DNA of 64,000 nt from Gordonia oryzae (GTDB taxonomy: Bacteria; Actinomycetota; Actinomycetes; Mycobacteriales; Mycobacteriaceae). A program made the translations under genes and the position numbers. Under the pieces are notes generated by a model. It was not told the DNA's origin. It was given only the letters and a program-made list of their open reading frames with translations, and did no database searches. The DNA is taken from the NCBI RefSeq assembly GCF_003797185.1, contig NZ_RKMH01000016.1, forward strand, positions 1-64,000. Reading direction: 5' to 3'. Position 1 is the first letter of the stretch; each line of letters begins with the position of its first letter. Positions 54,940 to 63,580 of the stretch are shown here, piece by piece.

Positions 54940-57390
54940 TCAGCCGGGCAGATCGATCACCACCGGCCCGACACCGGGTACCTGCACCGTCGTCTGGGTT
55001 GGACCGTTGCTGCCGCCCGCGGACTGACGTCCGTTGCTCACGTAGATCGTGATCGTGCTCCCCGGCAACGCCGAGTCCGATGGGGCGGTGAACACCACGG
55101 TGCCCTGCGGGCGCGGGGAATCGATCTCTAGCTGAGTGACCTTGAAGCCGGCCGCCTGCAGCCGAGCGGTCGCGTCGCTGGCGGTGAGACCGGCGACGTC
55201 GGGGACACGTCCGCGACTGTTGCCGGACACGTACTGCGGATCCTGCGGTGGCAGGCTCGTTGGCCCGAACTTGTTCGCAACCGGCAGGACCGCCGAATAC
55301 CAGGTGCGTGCCGGCTCGTATCCGCCATAGAGATTGCCGTCGTAGCACGACCGCAGTGGGCTGGTGCAGATGCCCTCCGGGTTGGGGCCGTCGCTGTAGA
55401 CGTAGACCGACCCGGCGATGTTGTTGGTGAAGCCGAGGAACGCCGCCGAGCGGTGCGCCTCGGTGGTGCCGGTCTTCGCCGACACCGGCAGGTTCCAGCC
55501 CGTCGAGCCGGCGGCTGCCGCCGAGGTGCCCCCGCCTCGGTCGTCAAAGCTCATCGCATTGGCCAGGGTGTTCGCCAGACCCTGCTCGACCACGCGGTCA
55601 CATGCCGGTGCGTTGAACGGCACCGCGGTCAGGACCGGTGCGCCGTTGGGGCCGGGCACCGCGTTGCTGTTCTCGTCGCGCTTGATGGTGCTGATCGAGC
55701 CGATCGGATTCGGCGGACACCACACCCCGCCGGAGGACAGGGTGGCCGCCACATTCGACAGCTCGAGTCCGTTGACCGGGAAAGGGCCGAGAGTGAACGA
55801 ACCGAAGTTGCCGTCCTTGACGTACTGGGCGATCGACTTGTCGCCGACACCGGAGGTGCCCGGCGTGTTGTAGGAGCGCAGACCCAGACGCACGGCCATA
55901 TCGACGGTCGGCTTCACCCCGGTCTGCTGCAACAGCTTGACGAAGGCGGTGTTCGGTGACTGGGCCAGCGCCTGGGAGATCGACATCGTCGCCGGGTAGC
56001 GGCCGTCGTTCTTGACGCAGTAGCTGTCGGCAGGACATCCGTTGGAGCCGCCGCTGCTGCCCATGCCCTGCACGGCCAGGGTTGACGGGACTGGGATGTT
56101 GGAGCCCGAGCCGAGACCTTGCTCCATTGCAGCGGCCGTCGTGAAGACCTTGAAGACCGAGCCCGCACCGTCACCGACCAGTGAGAACGGCTGCGGCTGC
56201 ACGGTTTGGTCGGCATTCTGATTGAGTCCGTAGTTGCGGCTCGACGCCATCGCCAGCACGGGATGGGCGGTAGTTCCCGGCCGGATCGCGCTCATCACGC
56301 TTGCGACGCCGTCGGCCTGCGGATCGGCCTGCGTCTGCACCGCTCGCTCGACCGAACGCTGCACGTCGGGGTCGAGGGTGGTCTTGATGATGTATCCACC
56401 GCGCATCACCGAGTCGCGGGAGATCCCGTTCGTGGCGAGGAATTGCAGTGCGTAGTCGCAGAAGAATCCGTTGTTGCCGGCGCCGATGCACCCCTGGGTA
56501 GGGATGTTGGGATTGGGAATCACCCCGAGCGGCTTGGTCTTGGCTGCAGTCAGCTCGTCGCGGCGCTTGGGGAAGTTCTGGATCATCGTGTCGAGCACGG
56601 TGTTGCGTCGCGCCAGCGCAGCCTGCGGATTGGTGTACGGGTTGAGCGCGCTGCTCGACTGCACCATGCCCGCGAGCAGTGCGGCCTGCTCGACGGTGAG
56701 GTCCTTGGCGTGCTTATTGAAGTACACCTGTGACGCGGCCTCGATGCCGTAGGCGTTGTTGCCGAACGGCACCACGTTGAGATACCGCGTAACGATCTGC
56801 TTCTTGGCCTCCTGCTTGGCGGCCGCGTCGGAGAGGCCCTTGCTTTTGGCCTGCGCGGTGAGCGACTGCTCCATCGTCAGCGCCATGCGGACCTCACGCA
56901 GCTTGCGCGCCGGAGTGGTCTCGGTGGCTGCCTGCCGATCGGCCTCGGTGCGCGCGAGCACGAGGAGTTGATAGTTTTTGATGTACTGCTGGTCCAGCGT
57001 GGACGCGCCTTGCTGGACCTCTCCCGAGGACGAGTTCTTCAGCGCGGCGCGGATGGTGCCCTTCCAGTCGACGCCGTCGTGCTCGAGGAATCGACGGTCC
57101 TCGATGGAGATGATCGCGGCAACCATGTCGGGCGAGATGTCGTTGTACCCGACCTCATAGCGGTACTGGTCGAACAACAGCGCGATCGGGTTGCCGGCTG
57201 CGTCGGTCATCGTCGAGACCTGGGGCAGGGTGCCGTTGAGCAATTCCGATGAGACGTTCTCGACTGTCGAAGCGGCTCTGTTGAACACCAGTCCCGCCCC
57301 GCTGGCGACCGGGTAGAGGAGTCCGGCGACGAGTACGCCGGCCAGCACGCACGCGGCAGCGAGCGGCCCAAGCTTCTTCGAGATCGGCAC
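54940..57390 (-). CDS. ponA2: class A penicillin-binding protein with PASTA domain
   Basis: The 816-aa bifunctional enzyme polymerises and cross-links peptidoglycan at the outer membrane face. After one transmembrane segment (residues 8-30), the glycosyltransferase has E97-D98-R-R-F and Q127-G-A-S-T-L-x-Q-Q. The transpeptidase has S411-V-F-K414 (nucleophile Ser), S478-P-N480 and K639-T-G641. A C-terminal PASTA domain (about 735-795) begins VPDVAGLTASDATARLQAAG. The orthologue in M. tuberculosis is PonA2 (Rv3682), and whiB4 is divergent from it in both genomes. The start is GTG at 57390. Confidence 0.95.
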   Translation of the reverse strand: MPISKKLGPLAAACVLAGVLVAGLLYPVASGAGLVFNRAASTVENVSSELLNGTLPQVSTMTDAAGNPIALLFDQYRYEVGYNDISPDMVAAIISIEDRRFLEHDGVDWKGTIRAALKNSSSGEVQQGASTLDQQYIKNYQLLVLARTEADRQAATETTPARKLREVRMALTMEQSLTAQAKSKGLSDAAAKQEAKKQIVTRYLNVVPFGNNAYGIEAASQVYFNKHAKDLTVEQAALLAGMVQSSSALNPYTNPQAALARRNTVLDTMIQNFPKRRDELTAAKTKPLGVIPNPNIPTQGCIGAGNNGFFCDYALQFLATNGISRDSVMRGGYIIKTTLDPDVQRSVERAVQTQADPQADGVASVMSAIRPGTTAHPVLAMASSRNYGLNQNADQTVQPQPFSLVGDGAGSVFKVFTTAAAMEQGLGSGSNIPVPSTLAVQGMGSSGGSNGCPADSYCVKNDGRYPATMSISQALAQSPNTAFVKLLQQTGVKPTVDMAVRLGLRSYNTPGTSGVGDKSIAQYVKDGNFGSFTLGPFPVNGLELSNVAATLSSGGVWCPPNPIGSISTIKRDENSNAVPGPNGAPVLTAVPFNAPACDRVVEQGLANTLANAMSFDDRGGGTSAAAAGSTGWNLPVSAKTGTTEAHRSAAFLGFTNNIAGSVYVYSDGPNPEGICTSPLRSCYDGNLYGGYEPARTWYSAVLPVANKFGPTSLPPQDPQYVSGNSRGRVPDVAGLTASDATARLQAAGFKVTQLEIDSPRPQGTVVFTAPSDSALPGSTITIYVSNGRQSAGGSNGPTQTTVQVPGVGPVVIDLPG

Positions 57391-57566
57391 CCCGACAGAA
57401 TACGTGTGATTTCCTCAACACCCTCGCAGCCCGCGTCGCCGCGCATGGCACCGGCCGGGGGCGGCGGCGATGACCAGGTGTTTCGCCGAGAGTTTGCACG
57501 GTTGTGCCAGTTTTTCGGCCTCAGGGGTTGCGGTCGCATACACAGATCCCTAGATTGAGGGCAGAA

Positions 57567-57582
57567 TGTGACTCACGTAACA
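57567..57582 (+). promoter_or_regulatory. CRP-like site in the ponA2-whiB4 interval
   Basis: TGTGACTCACGTAACA matches the mycobacterial CRP consensus TGTGAN6TCACA at nine of ten fixed positions. It lies in the 313-bp divergent space (57391-57703) between ponA2 and whiB4, with no gene in it. A role in regulating one or both genes is inference; crp itself is 6 kb away. Confidence 0.45.
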
Positions 57583-57703
57583 GCTAATGCGGCAGAGTGC
57601 GAGAGATATCAATACTCGATCCACTGTCCAGGTGAGCAAGCGGGTTGCAGTCGCAGTGCGGTGACGTGGTTTTCGCAGACAACGACAGACAGGGGCGACA
57701 ACG

Positions 57704-58012
57704 ATGGCAACAGCGGCAGTATCGGCAGACGAGGCGCGGTTGACCTGGGTGTCGCAGGCCCGGTGCCGCGGAGAGAACCCGGATGACCTGTTCGTGCGGG
57801 GCGCGGCGCAGCGCAAGGCCGCCACGATCTGCCGGCACTGCCCGGTGCAGTTGCAGTGCGGCGCCGACGCTCTCGACAACCGCGTCGAATTCGGGGTGTG
57901 GGGCGGCATGACCGAACGCCAGCGTCGGGCGCTGTTGCGCCAGCATCCCGAGGTCACCTCGTGGTCGGCGTTCTTCGAGGCGCAGCGTCGCCGCCAGCGC
58001 GTTGCGGGCTGA
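57704..58012 (+). CDS. whiB4: WhiB-family iron-sulfur regulator (WhiB4-like)
   Basis: The 102-aa protein holds the four cluster cysteines C21, C43, C46 and C52 (RCRGEN and ICRHCPVQLQC) that ligate a [4Fe-4S] centre, the G-V-W-G-G turn (residues 64-68) and a basic C-terminal helix (ERQRRALLRQ) that contacts DNA. In M. tuberculosis WhiB4 (Rv3681c), divergent from ponA2, is an oxygen- and redox-sensing regulator. The place beside ponA2 supports the WhiB4 name. It is followed by a strong terminator. Confidence 0.93.
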   Translation: MATAAVSADEARLTWVSQARCRGENPDDLFVRGAAQRKAATICRHCPVQLQCGADALDNRVEFGVWGGMTERQRRALLRQHPEVTSWSAFFEAQRRRQRVAG

Positions 58013-58022
58013 CCCAGACCAC

Positions 58023-58067
58023 ACACTCACATCACCGGCGGGAGTGCCCCGCCGGTGATGTGAGTGT
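58023..58067. terminator. terminator hairpin after whiB4
   Basis: A perfect 20-bp inverted repeat (left arm 58023-58042, right arm 58048-58067; core CACATCACCGGCGGG) closes a 5-nt loop. It is 10 bp past the whiB4 stop. It is one of the strongest stems in the window. Confidence 0.85.
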
Positions 58068-58742
58068 CCGGGCATGCGTGGTGCGTTCGGGAGACTGCGC
58101 CGTTCGAGGGACAGATCCGATCGCCATGCACCTATCGACTGGCGGCTGAGATCGACCGGCTGTGGCCACTGCATGGTTCTCGGCAGCAGGATCGGCAGCA
58201 CCCCCTCCGGCCGCGACCCGGAGCGCCGGGTCGTCTATGTGGGCGATCGATACGTGCGTGACGCGAGTGCCGGGGCGCTGAACGTCGCTGTGAGACTGTC
58301 CCAGTCGAGGACGGTGAGCAACCAGCACTGGCTGCGGCCGTGGTCGTACTCGGTGGGTCCGGTAGCGGCCACCATCCCGACAGCGCCGTTCCGTCGGCGG
58401 GTGACCAAGGGTCCACAGCCCGTCGTCGACGGTCCCTGCGTGGAAGAATCGCGGTGGAACATGCTGCGTGGCAGTCGCTTCGAGAGGCGGTGCCCGAGCA
58501 GGGAGGGTGAGAAGCGGGGGCCGGTCGTCGTGGCCGTCGAGGATTGCCGGATCGCCTACATCCATCGCGCCGTCGTGACCGACGCGCCCCGCCGCCGGAA
58601 ATGGCTGTGACGGCCACCGCAGGGGGTCTTCGACGTTGCGGGACTCGCCAGCCCCGATCGTAGATGGTCCATCGACCCGCGCCGCCTCGGGCCAGAAAGC
58701 GTTCGCCGACAACGGCTCCCGCGACGACCGGGTCGCCCGCCC
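58068..58742. other. 675 bp without an intact gene
   Basis: Frames on the minus strand show short protein-like patches in different phases (for example SQCWLLTVLDWDSLTA near 58270-58320, then others near 58650-58720), but with stops and no start. This might be decayed coding sequence or coincidence. The matching interval of M. tuberculosis, between whiB4 and the ATPase pair, has no additional gene. Confidence 0.4.
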
Positions 58743-59129
58743 CTACCGAACCCGCGGCGTGTCGATCCCTGTGACGCCGTGAAAGGAGCCGGTCAGCTCC
58801 ACCTGTCCGGTCCGCGCTGTTGTCCGTCCCACGGCGCGGTTCAGTCCTCGCCGCGCAGGGGTCCGCCCCGCCAGAGGTCGTGTCGTCCCGCAAGTATCGG
58901 TAGCTGCGGGGTTCTCGGCGAGAACGAAACGCCGCGGTGGCCGGCCTGAGGGCTCGAGCCGGGCGCGCGTGGTCGTCGCGTCGTGCTGATCGGTCCCGGT
59001 CTCGCCCGACGAGTACTCCCAGAACCGCAGAGCGAACTCGATGACCTCCCCGATCGCGGGTGGGCGAATCTGTCCGTCCTCGATCGTGATGCGATCCACC
59101 AGGATCGTCAGCACGCGACGGCGAGCCAT
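58743..59129 (-). CDS. small protein of unknown function (128 aa)
   Basis: The frame starts ATG 59129, only 22 bp after the stop of the ArsA-like ATPase on the same strand, so it may be the last gene of that operon. The N terminus is convincing (MARRRVLTILVDRITIEDGQ, then IGEVIEFALRFWEYSS), while the later part is rich in Arg, Thr and Gly, ending TGQVELTGSFHGVTGID. The change in character may mean a frameshift in the middle. No family is confidently recognised. Confidence 0.45.
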   Translation of the reverse strand: MARRRVLTILVDRITIEDGQIRPPAIGEVIEFALRFWEYSSGETGTDQHDATTTRARLEPSGRPPRRFVLAENPAATDTCGTTRPLAGRTPARRGLNRAVGRTTARTGQVELTGSFHGVTGIDTPRVR

Positions 59130-59151
59130 CGGCGTCACCGGCGGATCGAGG

Positions 59152-60249
59152 TCAGCCCCGACCGGTGATCTGCTCGGCGACCGCGCGCAGGGCGACGCGG
59201 TCGGCGACCTCAAACGGCAACGACGGGACGCCGACGATCGGCACCGTCGGATGCGCGGAGGTGAACCGCCCCAGCAGATGGACCTCCCGCTTGGCCGTCG
59301 CGGCACGCTCGGCGTGCACCAGCAGCACTCCGCGGGTGAGGTCGTCGTCGGCTTTGTCCGCGGCCACGCGCGCCACCTCTTCGGTGATGCCGGTGAGGTT
59401 GGGGTGGGTGCGATTGAGGATCAGCCCGGCCAGCGGCATCGACTCCTCCGACAGGCGATCGACGAAGAAGGCCGCCTCGCGCAGGGCGTCGGGCTCGGCT
59501 GCGGCGACCACCGCGAACCGTGTGCCGGGCTGTTGGAGTAGTTGGTAGGTCTTGAGCGCGCGGTCCTGGAACCCGCCGAACATCGAGTCGAGGGACTGCA
59601 CGAACGTCGCGACGTCGCGCAGCATCTCACCCCCGATGATGGTGGAGACCCCGCGCATCGCCAGGCTCATCGCGCCGGTGACCATGCGTCCGACGCCGCG
59701 GCCGCCGCCGACGAGCACCTTCATCAGCCGACCGGACAGGAACGACCCGAGACGCTGCGGTGCGTCGAGGAAGTCCAGCGCGTTGCGCGACGGTGGGGTG
59801 TCGACGATGATCAGGTCCCACCGATTGGTCTCCAGTAGCTTACCGAGCTTCTCCATGGCCATGTATTCCTGTGTGCCGGAGAAGGATTCGGCGACTGTCT
59901 GATAGAAGGAGTTCTCCATGATGGCGGCGGCGCGCTCGGGCGTGGAGTACTCCTGCACCATCTCGTCGAAGGTGCGGCGCATGTCGAGCATCATCGCGTC
60001 GAGAGAGCCGGTCCCGTCGATGGCCACCGGTTGTGGGTCGTTGGTCAGTTCACTCATGCCCAACGACTGCGCGAGCCGCTTGGCCGGGTCGATGGTGAGT
60101 ACTGCGACGGTGCGGCCGTGTTCGGCAGCGTGCAGGGCCATCGCCGCGGCGGTCGTCGTCTTGCCGACGCCACCGGCGCCGCAGCAGATGACCACGCGCG
60201 TCGCCGGGTCGGCGAGTACCGAGCCCATCTTCAAGTCGAGCGGCATCAT
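59152..60249 (-). CDS. ArsA-like ATPase (Rv3680 type)
   Basis: The 365-aa P-loop ATPase of the ArsA/GET3/MinD class has Walker [10 protein letters not shown] at residues 24-32, switch I-like [32 protein letters not shown] (switch II / Walker B) and a helical insert (residues about 170-230, rich in Gly and Met). It is the second ATPase of a pair like Rv3679-Rv3680 in M. tuberculosis. The typical ArsA signature Lys before GG is Ala here. Its start overlaps the upstream paralog by 4 bp (ATGA). The pair probably forms a heterodimer linked to envelope homeostasis. Confidence 0.9.
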   Translation of the reverse strand: MMPLDLKMGSVLADPATRVVICCGAGGVGKTTTAAAMALHAAEHGRTVAVLTIDPAKRLAQSLGMSELTNDPQPVAIDGTGSLDAMMLDMRRTFDEMVQEYSTPERAAAIMENSFYQTVAESFSGTQEYMAMEKLGKLLETNRWDLIIVDTPPSRNALDFLDAPQRLGSFLSGRLMKVLVGGGRGVGRMVTGAMSLAMRGVSTIIGGEMLRDVATFVQSLDSMFGGFQDRALKTYQLLQQPGTRFAVVAAAEPDALREAAFFVDRLSEESMPLAGLILNRTHPNLTGITEEVARVAADKADDDLTRGVLLVHAERAATAKREVHLLGRFTSAHPTVPIVGVPSLPFEVADRVALRAVAEQITGRG

Positions 60250-61343
60250 GCACCCGCTTTCTGTAGCAGAGTGGCCAGCTCGTAGAGGCCGCCGAGGTCT
60301 ATCCCGTCGCCGAGGGTGGGCAGTTCCAGCGTCGGGACCTCGACCTCGTCGAGTTGGGCCTTGGCCACCTGCTGCGCCTGTAGCCGGGAGGCGTGATCGA
60401 TCGTTTCGGTGAGCAACCCGGCGAAATCGGCCTCGCTCGCCTCGAGGTCTGCGTCGGCGAGCCCGGCCGCGACCCGCTGTGCGTCGACGTTGCCCTCGGC
60501 GATGTCGTCGATCTCGTCGGGCGGCAGATGCATCGGGTTCACCCGATTGATGATCAGGCTGCCGACGCGCAGCTTCTTGCCTCGCAGCTCGTCGACGGCC
60601 TCGATGGTTTCGGTGATCGGCATCGCCTCGAGGAGGGTGACCAGGTGGATTGCGGTCTCCGTCGAATGCAGCAACCGCGCCACCCCCTCGCTCTGGTTGC
60701 GGATCGGACCGGTCTTGGCCAGGTCGGCCATCGCCTTGGTGACGTCGAGGAAGCTCCCTATCCGGCCGGTGGGCGGGGAGTCGACGACGACGGCGTCGTA
60801 GAGCCGCACGCCCTTCTTGTTGGTTGCGATGATGCGTTCCTTGATCTTTCCGGTGATCAGGACGTCACGCAGCCCTGGGGCGACGGTGGTGACAAAGTCG
60901 ATCGCGCCGATCCGCTTCATCGCCCGGCCGGCGAAGCCCAGGTTGTAGAACAGGTCGAGGTATTCCAGCAGTGCATGCTCGATGTCGAGGGCCAGCGCCC
61001 ACACCTCGCCGCCGCCCTCGGCGGTGGCGATGCGGGTATCGGTCGGCGGTAGCGGGGGCAGGTCGAAGAGTTGCGCGACGCTTTGGCGCCCCTCGCATTC
61101 GACGAGCAGAACGCGCTTGCCCGCGGCGGCAAGGGCCAGCGAGAGCGCGCCGGCAACGGTGGTCTTGCCGGTGCCGCCCTTGCCCGAGACGAAGTGCAGA
61201 CGTGCTTTGGCGGCAGAGTCCGGCCAGATGTTCGGTGCGGCCACCGCCTTCTCGTCGTCGAGAATCGAGCCGACCCCGTCAGGTCGGGGTCGGCTCTGCC
61301 GACCACTGGATGTCTGGTCGCCCCCGGACGTGTCGTACACCAC
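60246..61343 (-). CDS. ArsA-like ATPase (Rv3679 type)
   Basis: The 365-aa protein has the deviant Walker [11 protein letters not shown] (residues 53-62), with the signature Lys of ArsA/MinD proteins. [18 protein letters not shown] (switch I) and [17 protein letters not shown] (switch II) follow. An N-terminal extension of about 45 polar residues may be unstructured. It is the partner of the overlapping downstream ATPase, and both occur in the same order in M. tuberculosis. The start is GTG at 61343. It is divergent from the DUF4177 gene at 61449. Confidence 0.9.
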   Translation of the reverse strand: MVYDTSGGDQTSSGRQSRPRPDGVGSILDDEKAVAAPNIWPDSAAKARLHFVSGKGGTGKTTVAGALSLALAAAGKRVLLVECEGRQSVAQLFDLPPLPPTDTRIATAEGGGEVWALALDIEHALLEYLDLFYNLGFAGRAMKRIGAIDFVTTVAPGLRDVLITGKIKERIIATNKKGVRLYDAVVVDSPPTGRIGSFLDVTKAMADLAKTGPIRNQSEGVARLLHSTETAIHLVTLLEAMPITETIEAVDELRGKKLRVGSLIINRVNPMHLPPDEIDDIAEGNVDAQRVAAGLADADLEASEADFAGLLTETIDHASRLQAQQVAKAQLDEVEVPTLELPTLGDGIDLGGLYELATLLQKAGA

Positions 61344-61448
61344 GGATTCACCATATCGACTCAGTTGTCGTCCAGGGTTACTCCGGTCAGGTCATTTCGT
61401 CGGATCGTGTCTACGGGCATCCCACCTCGATGCCCTAGGCTTGGGGCC

Positions 61449-61613
61449 ATGAGTGATGTCACCGCCTGGGAGTACGTGACGGTTCCGCTGCTGACCCACG
61501 CGACCAAACAGATTCTCGATCAGTGGGGCGCCGACGGCTGGGAGCTGGTCAGCGTGCTGCCCGGCCCCACCGGAGAGCAGCACGTCGCCTACCTCAAGCG
61601 GACGAAGGGCTGA
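61449..61613 (+). CDS. DUF4177-like short protein (Rv3678A type)
   Basis: The 54-aa protein reads SDVTAWEYVTVPLLTHATKQ, ILDQWGADGWELVSVLPGP and EQHVAYLKR, matching the short DUF4177 pattern (a W-E-Y-x-T-V start, then G-W-E-L-V-x-V). The equivalent of Rv3678A sits at the same place in M. tuberculosis. It lies 4 bp ahead of the RidA gene, so cotranslation is likely. The function is unknown. The start at ATG 61449 is set by family length. Confidence 0.85.
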   Translation: MSDVTAWEYVTVPLLTHATKQILDQWGADGWELVSVLPGPTGEQHVAYLKRTKG

Positions 61614-61617
61614 GGAC

Positions 61618-62094
61618 ATGAGCACCTGGACACAACGGCTCGACGAGCTGGGTATCGTGCTGCCGACGGCTCCCAGCCCGGTCGCCAATTACGTCCCGGC
61701 GGTCCGGTCGGGGAATATGGTGTACACCTCGGGGCAGTTGCCCTTCGTTGACGGTGAGCTGTCGATCCACGGCAAGGTCTGCACCGGCGCGGAGGGCGTC
61801 GTCAAACCCGACGAGGCGACGGCGGCCGCACGACAGTGCACCATCAACGCGCTGGCCGCGATCAACGGACTCGTCGGGCTGGATTCGATTGTGCGGGTGG
61901 TCAAGGTGACCGGATTCGTTGCATCGGCGCCGGGCTTCACCGGGCAACCGGGTGTCCTCAATGGTGCATCGGACCTGCTCGGCGAGATCTTCGGGGAGGC
62001 AGGCGTGCATGCCCGCTCCGCGGTCGGTGTCGCCGAGTTGCCGTTGGGGGCGCCGGTGGAGGTCGAACTCGTGGTCGAGGTCGCAGACCGCTGA
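61618..62094 (+). CDS. RidA family protein (Rv3678c type)
   Basis: The 158-aa protein belongs to the RidA/YjgF group, which hydrolyses reactive enamines and imines. The fold motifs YVPAVRSGNMVYTSGQLPFV and QCTINALAAINGLVGLDSIV are present, but the catalytic Arg of canonical RidA (in the motif near the C terminus, R105-type) is replaced by the segment VHARSAVGVAELPLGAPVEV, where an Arg stands before Ser-Ala-Val. It forms an operon with the short DUF4177 gene (4-bp gap). A 26-bp tandem repeat covers its stop codon. Confidence 0.9.
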   Translation: MSTWTQRLDELGIVLPTAPSPVANYVPAVRSGNMVYTSGQLPFVDGELSIHGKVCTGAEGVVKPDEATAAARQCTINALAAINGLVGLDSIVRVVKVTGFVASAPGFTGQPGVLNGASDLLGEIFGEAGVHARSAVGVAELPLGAPVEVELVVEVADR

Positions 62095-62136
62095 GTGTGG
62101 TCGAGGTCGCAGACCGCTGAGTGTGTTCGAGGTCGC
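62075..62136. repeat. 26-bp tandem repeat over the RidA stop
   Basis: The unit TCGAGGTCGCAGACCGCTGA plus GTGTGG/T is found at 62075-62100 and 62101-62126, followed by a 10-bp partial copy. The first copy carries the RidA stop. The second copy repeats the last codons and stop, so the duplication is silent for the protein. Confidence 0.93.
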
Positions 62137-62578
62137 TCACGCTTGGATGCTGAGGTCGTCGCGGCACTCATCGTCGCCGCGGCGGCTGCGGGATGGGTCG
62201 ACGCGGTGGTTGGTGGGGCGGCCTGATCGGTATCCCGGCTCTGATGATCGGTGTGCCCTGGGATCGTCCCGGCGTCGGCGCTGTCCACCAACTCGCTGAC
62301 CGCGGTCGTCGGGACCGTCTCTGCGGCGCGGCGATACTCGCGTACGGTTGCCGCCGCGTGCGCGTCGCCGGGTGTCGGTGTTCGCCTGTGCCGCAGTCTG
62401 TTCCGGTGGGGAAGTGCTGATGGCGAGTCGGTTGCCCACCGATGTTTTCACGCCGATCGTCCTGGTGCTGCTGGTGATCGCGGGGTCGTCGTGGCCTTCT
62501 GCGGACTGATGTTTCCGGGCACCGGGACTTTCTGAGCATCACGCCAACGGCGTTGGTGGGCCGGATGAGCCTGACTCT
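62137..62578 (+). pseudogene. TSUP (TauE/SafE) permease, decayed
   Basis: Fragments of a TSUP membrane permease appear in changing frames. EVVAALIVAAAAAGWVDAVV with G-G from 62143 is the family N terminus, followed by IGIPALMIGVP, then ASALSTNSLTAVVGTVSAAR, TDVFTPIVLVLLVIAG, and finally GLMFPGTGTF around 62510-62534 (the family G-x-F-G-P-G-T-G-T-F loop). At least four frame changes and a stop break it, and only fragments of about half the protein remain. The protein would have carried sulfite or organosulfonate-type anions. Confidence 0.82.
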
Positions 62579-62611
62579 TACGTGGTGTCGCCACCGGATT
62601 ACTCTGGCCTC

Positions 62612-63475
62612 ATGAACGCCCCCGACGACAAGTCCCGAGCCGGCGAGGCCCCCGACGACGCTGCTGTTGACGCCGCCCCCCTGCATCCCGCCTATGGGGT
62701 ACTGCGCGAGGTGACGCCGTTCGCGTCGGTGTTGTTGTGCGACAACCCCGGTGTGATGGAACTCGACGGCACCAACACGTGGATTCTGCGGGCGCCGGGT
62801 AGTACGGAATGCGTCGTCGTCGACCCGGGGCCGCCGCGTCACAAGAAGCACGTGAAAAGGGTTGCGGCGCAACCGGGTATCGCCCTAATCCTGATCACCC
62901 ACCGGCACCTCGACCACGCCGGGGCCATCGACGCGCTGATCAAGCGGACCGGTGCCCCGAGCCGTGCGCGTCTGCGGTCGAATTGTCGTGACGCCGCTCC
63001 CCTGCGTGATCGCGAGGTCATCGAGATCGCCGGTCTGCGCATCACGGTGTTGTTCACGCCCGGCCACACCGGTGACTCCGTCAGCTATCTCGTCGAGCAC
63101 GACCGGCAGCGCGCAATTCTCACCGGCGACACGATCCTGGGCAGCGGGACCACCGTCATCGATCCGTCCGACGGCAGTCTGCTCGATTACATGAGTTCGC
63201 TGAATCGGTTGATCGTCGACTGTGCCGATGCCGTACTGCTGCCGGCGCACGGTCCCGACCATCCGACGCTCGAACCCGTCGCGCGCTTCTACAAGGCGCA
63301 CCGTGAGGAACGGATCGACCAGATCCAGGCCGCGCTCGACGAGATGGGGGTGTCGGCGAAGAAGGCGAAGCCGATGAAGGTGGTCCGCAAGGTCTATGCC
63401 GACGTCGACAAGAAGTTGTGGCCTGCGGCGCGGATGTCGGTGAAGGCGCAGCTGGAGTATCTGCGTCAACTGTGA
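62612..63475 (+). CDS. metallo-beta-lactamase-fold hydrolase (Rv3677c type)
   Basis: The 287-aa protein has the zinc motif H97-x-H99-x-D101-H102 (THRHLDHAG), H152 in TPGHTGDS, D173 in LTGDTILG and a final His in LLPAHGPDHP. A C-terminal winged-helix-like extension (ERIDQIQAALDEMGVSAKK onward) is typical of LACTB2/endoribonuclease-like members. In M. tuberculosis the homologue Rv3677c lies beside crp as here. The start at ATG 62612 is chosen; the in-frame GTG at 62582 adds ten non-conserved residues. It is cytosolic, with a likely nuclease or thioester hydrolase role. Confidence 0.88.
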   Translation: MNAPDDKSRAGEAPDDAAVDAAPLHPAYGVLREVTPFASVLLCDNPGVMELDGTNTWILRAPGSTECVVVDPGPPRHKKHVKRVAAQPGIALILITHRHLDHAGAIDALIKRTGAPSRARLRSNCRDAAPLRDREVIEIAGLRITVLFTPGHTGDSVSYLVEHDRQRAILTGDTILGSGTTVIDPSDGSLLDYMSSLNRLIVDCADAVLLPAHGPDHPTLEPVARFYKAHREERIDQIQAALDEMGVSAKKAKPMKVVRKVYADVDKKLWPAARMSVKAQLEYLRQL

Positions 63476-63498
63476 CGGCCGGCCGAGGGCCGGAAACA

Positions 63499-63568
63499 GT
63501 TCTTCCCCCACTCTTTCGTTCCTCCCCGGGAAATTGTCGGGGGAAGAACGAGAAAGTAGGGGAAGAAC
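63499..63568. terminator. long bidirectional terminator
   Basis: An imperfect hairpin of about 30 bp per arm (GTTCTTCCCCCACTC... pairs with ...AGTAGGGGAAGAAC) lies between the convergent MBL-fold gene and crp. The small mismatches and the central loop (around 63527-63537) leave strong pairing near the ends. It is inferred to stop transcription from both sides. Confidence 0.7.
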
Positions 63569-63580
63569 GTCGAGCTGAGG

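Noticed and set aside
58074-58610. 178-codon plus-strand frame after whiB4
   Set aside because: Arg-rich, overlaps the terminator region and has no ribosome binding site or motif.
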